Assembly: GCA_026936335.1 (NCBI GenBank)
Contig: JAPMXV010000046.1
Location: forward strand, 124,001 to 188,000
Length of the DNA stretch: 64,000 nucleotides
Direction: 5' to 3'
From: Mantamonas sphyraenae
Taxonomy: Eukaryota > CRuMs > Mantamonadidae
Shown: positions 55,905 through 64,000 of the stretch, in pieces
Position numbering within the stretch: the first letter of the stretch is position 1
Layout of the letters: each line of letters starts with the position of its first letter
Program-made: the position numbers and the translations under genes
The notes under the pieces: generated by a model
What the model saw: the letters and a program-made list of their open reading frames with translations, nothing else
The model's database searches: none
Told to the model about the DNA's origin: nothing

Positions 55905-57050
55905 ATGGAATCCTCTGAAATGTCTGAATGGGGGTTGTTGACCGCGTGCTACACAGGCGTGGCTGTGCTGAGTATGGTGGTGCCTGGGCGGCAGGTGGTC
56001 GGCTACGTTCGTGACGCACACGGCCACCGCCTGCGCTACACTCTCAATGGCTTCCTCATCTTTTGCCTCTGCTCGGCAGGGTTTCTGCTGGGCCATCGCC
56101 TGGCATGGTGGGATGGCACTGTGTTTGCGCGGCAATTCTGGACGCTGACGGCTGAGGCGTGCGCGGTGGGCCTGCTGATCAGCGTGTGGTTGTTTGTTCT
56201 TGGCCCGCGTGCCTTCCTCAACGTTTCTGCACCCAAGGTGAACGCCGTTCACAATCACTGGCGCCAACAGCCGCCCAATGGCCTGGTACGCTTCCTCCAT
56301 GACTTCTTCTTCGGGTTCCGACTCAATCCACGTCCGCTGGGCCTGGACTTGAAGATGTGGCTGTATCTCGTGGGTGCGGTGATGATGGAGCTGGTGCTGC
56401 TGAGTGCTGCGTTGTTGCACCTCGAGCGTGCGGAAATGACGTGGGAGCTGCTAGCGTACGTGGGCATGCTGACATGGTTTGCCACCGAGTACTGCTTCTT
56501 TGAGCAGGTGCACCTGTTCACGTACGACTTGTTTGACGAGAATGTTGGCATGAAGTTGACATGGGGCTGTCTCTGCTTCTATCCCTTTTTCTACCAGGTG
56601 GGCGTGTGGCCGCTGGTGGAAGCACGTGGTGTAGGCACCCCGATGAGCAATGCCATCCCCTGGGAGGTGCCTGCTTCGATTGCGGTCTTTCTGTGCGGCT
56701 GGTGCATGACACGCGGGGCCAACCTGCAAAAGTTTGTCTTTAAAATCGACAGGGAGCGCACGTTTCTGGGCATGAAACCGCGTGCTTTGGGCGGTAAGCT
56801 GCTTTGCAGCGGCTTCTGGGCTCTGAGCCGCCACATCAACTACCTGGGCGAGATTCTGCAGGCTGTGGCGCTGGCCATGCCTGCTGGTCTCCATGGCCAC
56901 TGGACTCCGTGGCTGTATCCACTGTACTACGTGCTGCTGCTTCTTCCACGCGAGCGCGACGACCATGTGCGCTGCGCAGCAAAGTACGGCGCGCTCTGGG
57001 AGGAGTACTGCAAGAGGGTTCCCAGTCGCGTGATCCCGTGGATTTATTGA
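55905..57050 (+). CDS. ERG24: Sterol C14-reductase family protein (ERG24 / TM7SF2 / LBR-like)
   Basis: A single exon of 381 residues with 8-10 TM segments. Family hallmarks: FFGFRLNPRPLGLDLKMWL, YDLFDENVGMKLTWGCLCFY, FYQVGVWPLVEA, KLLCSGFWALSRHINYLGEI, LLLPRERDDHVRCAAKYG, and an end of VIPWIY. These match ER-membrane NADPH-dependent sterol reductases (C14 or C7/C24 type). In this family the SGWWGxxRHxNYxGD motif binds NADPH; here it is SGFWALSRHINYLGE, so a slight change. The substrate position cannot be told from sequence. The next gene is convergent and 42 bp away. Confidence 0.85.
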   Translation: MESSEMSEWGLLTACYTGVAVLSMVVPGRQVVGYVRDAHGHRLRYTLNGFLIFCLCSAGFLLGHRLAWWDGTVFARQFWTLTAEACAVGLLISVWLFVLGPRAFLNVSAPKVNAVHNHWRQQPPNGLVRFLHDFFFGFRLNPRPLGLDLKMWLYLVGAVMMELVLLSAALLHLERAEMTWELLAYVGMLTWFATEYCFFEQVHLFTYDLFDENVGMKLTWGCLCFYPFFYQVGVWPLVEARGVGTPMSNAIPWEVPASIAVFLCGWCMTRGANLQKFVFKIDRERTFLGMKPRALGGKLLCSGFWALSRHINYLGEILQAVALAMPAGLHGHWTPWLYPLYYVLLLLPRERDDHVRCAAKYGALWEEYCKRVPSRVIPWIY

Positions 57051-57092
57051 TGACAAACAAGTGAAAGCGATAAAGCGATGTTTGTTTTCCCT

Positions 57093-58420
57093 TTAAACTG
57101 CCTGCACGACGTTCATCTGGGGCTCGGGCGGGATGTAGGTGTACGTGAGGTCGTTCTTGACACCCACGATCTCACGGAAGGCAAACACGCCGACGAGAGC
57201 AGCCACGGCCGAGCTGGGAATGATACCAACGACACAGGCAAGCACACCGAGGACAGCGACGGCGACCTGGACAAAGAACAGACCAATGGAGTTCCAGAAG
57301 AAGCGAGCGACGATGTGGCGGGACACGCGCATGGCACGGAACACACCGATGTGCTGGTACTCGCAGATGATGGGCACGGTAAACATCCACAAGCGGCCCA
57401 ACACAAAGTTGATGATGCCCAGGTTGAAGGCGCTGAAGAACGAGGTGACCAACATGTTGACGGCGGTGAAGCCGACAAGGCGACGGATGTGCTTGAGGCT
57501 GGCAAAGGTGTCGCTGAGAGTGACGCTGTCGTTGTTGCGGAACACGTGAGCACAGGCCATGTAGAAGGAGGCAGCGGCGAGGGTCATCAGCACGGCCGAC
57601 GGGAACTGGATGATCGCGATGAACGCCATCAGCTGGGGCGGCATGATGGTGGGTGCATCCTTCATCATGTTGTCGCCGTCCATGGACTCCTTGGCCACTT
57701 GGTTAAACACTCCGGTGGTCACAAACACGGCCGAGACCACGCCCGACCAGATCATCATCAGCACGACCCACACAAGGCCCAATCCCAGAAGCGCAGACCA
57801 GTTGCGCTTGAAAAAGTGCCACGACTCGCGCACAAGTTTCATGTGCTGCATCACAGGCTCCTCCTGTTTCAAACCCATGTACGGCTGACGTCAGCGCTGG
57901 GACGTTGGCGAGGAAGAACGGAAAAAAAAAACGGGGGATTGGGTTTGGCGGAAAGGGCCGCGAAGGGAAAAAGCCGTACCTGGGTGTCGCGCAGCTGACG
58001 CACGCGTGCCATCAGAATCTCGCCTGTCTCATCGCCTTCGGTGTGGCCGTAGCCCATACCTGTGCGAGTGCCTGCGGCCTGCGGGTGACCTGTGGCCGGT
58101 ACGGCGGTGGCAACGACGGGCACCGGGCGGGAGGTGTCGACGGCGCCCACCGTGTACATCGGGGTGCCCTGAGCGTACGCCATGGTCGGGTACATGGGCG
58201 GTGCGGTGGCACCGTGCGAGTGCGGGTACTGGTGCTGCGATTGGCGGGCTGAGGCGCCGAGGGGCTCCAGGGGCACCTGCTTGGCAAGCTCAGCCTCCCT
58301 CGTGTACTCGGCAGGCTGTGGCTCGGCCTGAGGAACAGCCACCACAATGGGCTGGTTGGGTGCGGCTGGCGCAAAGTCATCCGCGTCCGATGTGGAAACT
58401 CGCTCGTAGCCACGGGGCAT
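57093..58420 (-). CDS. Multi-pass membrane protein, DUF975-like, with Pro/Gln-rich cytosolic head
   Basis: Exons 58420-57980 and 57884-57093 join in phase 0 (donor GTACGG) into 410 residues. The first exon is soluble and Pro/Ala/Thr/Gln-rich (VPQAEPQPAEYTREAELAK), and the second has six or so TMs: NWSALLGLGLVWVVLMMIW, LMAFIAIIQFPSAVLMTLA, LVGFTAVNMLVTSFFSAF, FFVQVAVAVLGVLACVVG. The signature CEYQHIGVFRAMRVSRHIVA resembles the loop of bacterial DUF975 and GDPD membrane domains. Function unknown. Confidence 0.7.
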
Positions 58421-58476
58421 GGTTTCCAAGGGGTTTTCGTTGGGCAGCCTCGCGCACTGAACCAACCACCTCCACA
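58421..58476. promoter_or_regulatory. Divergent promoter (DUF975-like / NAGPA-like)
   Basis: A 56-bp gap between two divergent start codons. Confidence 0.4.
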
Positions 58477-59712
58477 ATGGAACACAGCGACTCGGATGTG
58501 GCACTTGTGGCAGGAGTCATGTGCATTGCCATTCTGATCCTGCTGCTCTTTCTTCTGATCTACACACGGACATTCTCCACGTCTGCGGTGACGCGCTCCA
58601 GGCACATTCTGCGGCTGACCAGGGGCCACGTGCACATGGTCCACAAGCGTGTGCTCACCCAGGAGCTCATTCTGAACGACACAGCCACTGCACGTCATGT
58701 GAAGAACCACGAGACGGAGGCCACGGTCCACGGCCTGCCTGTGTTTCGTCGGGTGGCCGCACGGGCCATCTTTGTCGACTCGGGTGAGCTCGACGTACGC
58801 ATCATCCTCCAGAGCGACCGAGCCGTGGTCGACCAGGACTTTGGTCCTCCTGACGAGAACCTGGACGAGTTGCGTGCACTGCTGGCCCAGTACCCCACCA
58901 CTCCGCGGCCGGAAGGGGTGCAGGCGCGACTGGGTCAGCTGCTGTATGCCAAGGACAACCAGACGCTGGGAATGCCTCTTCCAGACATTGTCCAGGCGTA
59001 TGGAGGACAAATGACTCCGCACTGGGAGCTGGTGTGTGCCAGCAACTCGTTGCAGTCCAACTTTAAGGTTGCCAACGGCCTCCTTGTCGCAGACGGCACT
59101 CTGGTGACCAAACAGGCCCGTGCCATCCACCAATTCGAGGCATGGAAGCCCATCAGCGGCACGTTTTCGGTCTTTGTCATTGAGCCGCTGGCCATGGTCG
59201 GCTTGTCGCGCATTGAGGTCGAAGAGGGAGAAATCGTCTCTGTGAACGGCATCAGCACGGACAACTCTGTATATTCCATTCAAAATGCCATTTCGGGTCC
59301 GCCCATTGTGCGCAACCGCACGGCTGTGGCTGTGCAGCAGCGTGACGCGGCAAACCACGCCGCCGCACGCAGCGACCAGGTCAACTGGGACCCAGCCACC
59401 ACACGTGCATCCTGGTCGGCCATAGGCTACACCATTTCGCAGGAAACACGCAAGCCGCGCCTGGTGTTGGCCCACATCATTGGCCTCGACCCCGAGTTTG
59501 CTCCCACCGTGGATGTCATCACCCAGATCATGCTTGAGCTCGGCTGCATCGACGCCATCCTCCTCGGTGGTTCCGCAGACGTGCAACAGTACGTACGTGG
59601 AGGTGCACCCGAGTACATTATTTCCCGTCCACGAGCCTCTTCGCAAACACAGAATGCTGGCGTGCGCAACCTGGGCGCGTCCATCCTCGTCTTCACCGAG
59701 GCAGCGTCGTGA
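58477..59712 (+). CDS. Type II membrane protein with phosphodiester-glycosidase (DUF2233/NAGPA)-like domain
   Basis: A single exon of 411 residues. The N-terminus is a signal anchor (VAGVMCIAILILLLFLLIY). The luminal part carries NAGPA/DUF2233 traits: FVDSGELDVRIILQ, ASNSLQSNFKVANGLLVADG, SWSAIGYTISQETRKPRLVL, and an end HIIGLDPEFAPTVDVITQIM followed by DAILLGGSADVQQYV. In active enzymes the last part reads xLDGGxSS with an Asp before two Gly; here it is LLGGSAD, so the catalytic residues are uncertain. NAGPA removes GlcNAc from mannose-6-phosphate signals in the Golgi. Confidence 0.6.
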   Translation: MEHSDSDVALVAGVMCIAILILLLFLLIYTRTFSTSAVTRSRHILRLTRGHVHMVHKRVLTQELILNDTATARHVKNHETEATVHGLPVFRRVAARAIFVDSGELDVRIILQSDRAVVDQDFGPPDENLDELRALLAQYPTTPRPEGVQARLGQLLYAKDNQTLGMPLPDIVQAYGGQMTPHWELVCASNSLQSNFKVANGLLVADGTLVTKQARAIHQFEAWKPISGTFSVFVIEPLAMVGLSRIEVEEGEIVSVNGISTDNSVYSIQNAISGPPIVRNRTAVAVQQRDAANHAAARSDQVNWDPATTRASWSAIGYTISQETRKPRLVLAHIIGLDPEFAPTVDVITQIMLELGCIDAILLGGSADVQQYVRGGAPEYIISRPRASSQTQNAGVRNLGASILVFTEAAS

Positions 59713-59734
59713 CACCCACAGCCCTTTGCACGGC

Positions 59735-62700
59735 TCACACAATGCCAAACCCGGTGGCTCCTTCGGTGATGGCCAGATCGAGCTTCTGGCGCAGTACGTC
59801 GATGTCCCGGTAATCCGGCAGATCCAGAGTGTAGAAGCAGACGTGAGAGCGAGGCAGCATGGACTCCACCGGCTGTCCCTGCTCCTGCACCATTCGATTG
59901 ACCACAAGTCCGTTGCGCAGAAACGGCGATGCAGCGTTGGGATTCTGCAGACCGCCAAATGGCAAACGGGTCACCCCGGCCACAAAGTAAAGGAAGCGAC
60001 GTAGCTGCTGTTCGTCATACTCACCCAACACCGTCAGTAGATCCGCCGGTGTGTTGCTCTCGGCCGAAAAGTCGACGAATTGTAACAGCTTGCGCACCGA
60101 GTCCACGTCAATCTCCTCCTGGCCGCACATGAGCACCATCAAGTCATCCGCACTCAGCAGCTTCAAGGCCGCCCCGAGGTCGATGTCTTGGAATCCTCTG
60201 CGCATGGCACGCAGGTGTGGTTCCACACGGCCCACCAGCTCGTACTGAACTTTGGCTTCAATGTAGGCGTGCTTGTTTGCGTCTGTAATCTTGCGCCACG
60301 CGTCTTCGTCGTGGTCCTCGCCGTCTTCCGCCTGTGCCACGTCCTTGTTCTCCGGCGGCGACAGTCCCATCTTCAGAGCCAACAGGCTCTCCATGTACAT
60401 GTCCCATTGTTCGATATCTTCTGTGTCGCGAATCAGTCGCAGATGCTTCGCCAGCTGGCTGTCATACTGCTGCAGGTCCTGGAACGTGGGCGGCAGGCCC
60501 AGCAGATACTTGAACACACTGGGTGCCAGAAAGTCCACCACTGCACGGCCGTCGTACAGGCCCTTGACCATCACGCGGCCCAGTGTGCGGTAGATTTCCA
60601 TCCCCGAGTTCTTTGCATCGGGCAAACATTTGTTGGTTACGCTATTGGGAGCAGGAAGAAAGAGTCGGATGGGAGTGTCCCTGTCTGTCAATCCCAACTG
60701 GTGACCACACGCCTGGCGCCAGAACTCGGCGTACATCTCCGTCAGTACGCCGCCTGTGTCAACGCCCGGTTCGCCGGCAAATGTGATCTTGAGCCGCTTC
60801 ATCAGCTGTGTGCTATCCAGACACGCCAATTTCGAGAGAACATTGTCCACAATGGCGCCTCTCTCGATCTCAATGGGAATGACCGAGTTGTCGTAGTCGT
60901 GAACGCGGTGCATCAGTTGGATGGCCTGGTGTACGGCAAGCACCTTTTGGGCCTGGGACACCACATGGTTCGACAGCGCCAACTCGCTGACCATCGAGCG
61001 GGTGAACAGTGGGTGCCGCAACGCCTCAGAAGCGCGCAGCCGCTTGGCGGGGTCGCCCACAAGCAGCTTTTCCAGGAGGTCGCGCACAAGCTCGTACCCA
61101 TGGATGATGGAAGGCTGCTGCTGCTGTTGATGTGTGTTCCCGCCGCTGGAGGAGGAGGAAGACGACGATGATGACGATGCTGTGGACGCCGAAGCCGTGC
61201 TTCCGCTCGCGTTGGGGATGCTGACATGCTTCTGGCCCGACAGCAGCACGGGCCATCCATGGTGTGGAAAGTACGCCCTGTACATGAGCACCCCCAAGGC
61301 CCACATATCGCTTGCGGCGTCACATTGCTCGCGTAGAAGCACCTCTGGTGCTGTGTAGTGCTCGGGTACTCGGTCTCGCACACGGTCAATGAGCTCGCGA
61401 CGCTCCTGCTCGTTGTTCAAGCTGCCCAGGTCGCTGGCACAGTCACAATCGGCCAATAGGACGCGTTGCTGTGTGGCGTCGTAGACAAAGCTGCGCGGAT
61501 GCACCATTCCGTGCACCAGGTTTGCACTGTGCAGGTGTTCCAGACACTGCACAATCTGCAAAAACACACTTTGCAGCGCACCCACAGTGGCTGCCTCTTG
61601 CAACGACGATGCCCATTCGGCCAGGTGCTCGGCAAACTCGCGCGTGTGCCTGCGTGGCATCTCCATGTACGCCGTCTGCTCGTCAAAGAAGAGACAGTCG
61701 ATGGGCAGTATGCTGGGGTGCGCGTGGTAGTTGTGCACGTACATGAAGCGTTCAAAGTCTTTGCGATTCACCACGCCTCTGTTTCCGTACAGCACGTACG
61801 AGCGCAGCAGCACCGAAGCTCCGTCCTTCTTGCGCACGGCCCGTTTCGAACGCGACCATTCGTCCAATTCCTCCAACTGCACATAGTCGTCCACACGTCT
61901 GCGCTCGTCCATACGCACAACACTCTGCTTCTTGGCCATTTCCAGCTGCTGCGCAGGCAACAGGGTTCCTTTCCCCGAGCTCTCCGGCACCCCCACTGTC
62001 CCTATGCCCACCATGGCAAACATCTCCGGGTAGCCCTTTCGTCCCATGTCCATGAGTTCGCCACGTGTCACCTGCACATCTGATTGCAGTGTTTCCAGCT
62101 GGTGTTGCAGCGTGGCCATTTCCTGTTGGTACTCCTGCAGTTGGTCATCCAGACGCTTCTGCACGTCGTCGCTCACCTCGTCTTCCAGATCCGCTGTCAA
62201 CTTCAGATCGTTGAACTTGTACTGCACAAAGTTGATCTGCCGCTTGACGTTGATCATCAACTTTTCCTGCTGCTGCGCCTTGAGCACAAACACATCCTTC
62301 AGCGATGCTTGCTTCTGTTCCATCAGCAAGTCGTTCGTCATGCTTGTGTATCGTTCCAGTACAGCCGCCGCTCCATCCTCTTCCAGGCGCTTCAGTTCGG
62401 CCTCCAGCTTGCGCACCAAATCCCGTGTGTACGACACCAGGTTGCGGCACGCCCCGGGTGCCATCGATTTGATCTGTTTCACCAAGTTGAACTCCACCTG
62501 CATGGCGCGCGACAACTCCTTCAGGAACCCGTCCGTCAACGAGGAAAAGTTGCTCATGCAACCTGCCACGCTTTCCATCCACTTGCTCAAGGATTCGCAC
62601 TCTGCTGTAATTTGTCCCGGTGTCCCGCTACCATCTGATGTTCCCTGCTCGTCGTCTTCGAGACTACTGGGAGGATCCAGTGCCTCGAGGTTGTCCAACG

Positions 62701-64000
62701 CCTTCTCGGCCACATCTTCCGTCTCACTCTCCTGTGCGTTGTCAGCATCCTCATCCGTCCCAACGTCATCCGCTGAATTGAAGGACGCCGAGGACGCCGA
62801 GGAGGAGGAGGAGGAGGAGGAGGAGGAGGACGAAGGCCGCGCAAACGGGTTGCGGGCGTTGGCCATCGCCCCAGCGACGCTCGCCATGCTCTCGGGCTCA
62901 CCGTCCAGGTCTTCGGCGGACTGGTCGACAAAGGCCAGATTGGAGGAGCAAAGCGCAAACGCGGCGTTTGCACTGGCCTTGTTGAGCGCTGTGTTGAGCT
63001 CGGCTATCCACTTGCGCAGCTGGTTCATGCGGCTGGCTTGGGCCAAGCCTGCACGTGGGAGCACCTCCAGGGCATTGCTGTCTCGCATGGCTGTGAGTGT
63101 GTTTTGGCGAGCCTCATCGCGTGCGCGAATCGTCTCTTGATGGCCATCCATGTTGCCGCCGACGGACAGTTGCATCAACTGCCGCTGCAGCTGTGTGTAT
63201 GTCGTGTGTGCTTCCTGGATACGTTGCATGCCTCCCTGATCGGGCATCTCTGACTGGAAAACGTCGTCAAAATGGGCCTCGAGCAAAGCGGCCTCCTTGT
63301 CGCGCAGCTCCTTGAGCAGGTTGCGCACGCGTGGGTCCTGCATAAAGTCGAGGCGTGTGCGATCACGATGAAGAGTGCGCCAGGAGGATGCAATTGCGGA
63401 AAACTCGTCGTCCGTGGCTGCCGTTTGGTAGGTGACGTCGAGTGCTTGTTCGTCCAGCACAAGTGCATCGGTGGACATCCACACGTCCCCGTCCGGCGTG
63501 TATGCACTACCACCAATGCTCAGAACAATGTCTGCGCGAGCCGTGCTGAACGCTACTGCAGCGTGTGCTGAGCGAGCAAGCGCATCCGGGTTGCTTTGCG
63601 TGTCCGCTTTGCGGTACCACATCATGGTGTCGATGTTGAGCACGTGTGTATCACTCAATGTTCTGCGGCTGTTGACGTTGTCATAGGGTTGGTACATGCC
63701 GCCAAAGACCACGAGCTTGTTGTCGACAACAGACGCTGTGTGCTTGCCACGCGCAGGGGGGGAAGGGCCGCGCGGCTCCAGCACCTGGGAGTGCAACGAG
63801 TCTGTTCACAACCCGGAAGGGAGTCAAGTGGCGCGTACACGTGTGAGCGGGTAAGTGAGTGAGTGAGTGAGTGCGTGCAAACATGTAACAAAGACGGAAA
63901 ACCGCTCCCCTTACCCAGATCGAGCACCTGCAGCTTGGTAAAGTAGCGGCGTGTGCCCGGATGGTGTCCTCCCAGAATGACAACCTTGTCACGAACCACA
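59735..64000 (-). CDS. Kelch / coiled-coil / pseudokinase / HECT E3 ubiquitin ligase (5' end outside window)
   Basis: The last exon runs 63801-59735, spliced in phase 1 to an exon 63915 to past 64000 (donor GTAAGG; acceptor GAACAG). Kelch-type repeats (VVILGGHHPGTRRYFTKLQV; GKHTASVVDNKLVVFGG) are followed by long coiled coils with acidic and poly-Ser inserts. A kinase-like domain comes next (LVHGMVHPRSFVYD, LLADCDCA, YTAPEVLL, SDMWALGVLMYRAYF): HRD is HGM and DFG is DCD, so it should be inactive. The C-terminal HECT domain has KITFAGEPGVDTGGVLTEMY, GRVMVKGLYDGRAV, and LPRSHVCFYTLDLPDYRD with the catalytic Cys. It ends GATGFGIV. This would be an active ligase with an unusual regulatory front end. 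Confidence 0.85.

Noticed and set aside
1-64000. tRNA, rRNA or other RNA genes
   Set aside because: None recognised by eye; a tRNAscan/Infernal run would be needed to exclude small ones.

Overview
This 64 kb window comes from the nuclear genome of a flagellated single-celled eukaryote. It is GC-rich and very gene-dense. Genes lie on both strands, many have GT-AG introns (donors often GTACGT, GTAGGT or GTGAGT), and neighbouring starts are often only 20-130 bp apart. The cilium and tubulin genes (a TTLL polyglutamylase, BBS9, an FBF1-like transition-fibre protein, a SPATA4-type CH protein) sit beside an RB-family pocket protein, TDRD3, Arp4 and a MANF-like secreted protein. That gene set points to a ciliated protist, perhaps near the opisthokonts. 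I cannot name the species from sequence alone.

Layout. 1-28.9 kb: housekeeping and ciliary genes (a partial disordered protein, TTLL, a myristoylated EF-hand protein, a mitochondrial two-TM protein, TDRD3, a MANF-like protein, an unknown protein, a METTL2/6/8 methyltransferase, BBS9, a giant membrane protein with four six-TM blocks, FBF1-like, a bacterial-type glycyl-tRNA synthetase, peptidyl-tRNA hydrolase, Arp4, and an EF-hand/coiled-coil protein). 28.9-40.2 kb: an accessory island. It holds one giant intron-containing gene with a USP-like N-terminus, about 48 copies of a 66-bp in-frame repeat and a TnpB/Fanzor-like RuvC C-terminus, then degenerate non-coding repeats, then an intact Tc1/IS630-type DD34E transposase. 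40.5-44.5 kb: three tandem genes encoding ubiquitin-like, SbsA-type Ig-like and second beta-grasp domains; copy 1 is broken by one base. 44.5-64 kb: RB pocket protein, PPCS (coenzyme A synthesis), SPATA4-like, an LRR protein, a sterol reductase, a DUF975-like membrane protein, a NAGPA-like protein, and a kelch/coiled-coil/pseudokinase/HECT fusion running off the right end.

Most interesting: (1) the giant gene, whose last 250 residues look like a TnpB/Fanzor nuclease core (D ... DEYRTSK ... Zn ribbon ... NDVN) joined through a huge minisatellite to a deubiquitinase-like front end, about 1.4 kb from a Tc1/IS630 transposase; (2) the Ub-Ig tandem genes; (3) the kelch-pseudokinase-HECT ligase; (4) the four-block membrane protein with a possible degenerate nucleotide-cyclase fold. 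Several otherwise intact genes are interrupted by single-base changes, mostly in short homopolymer runs, so some breaks may be assembly errors. All family calls were made by eye from motifs and were not checked by search.
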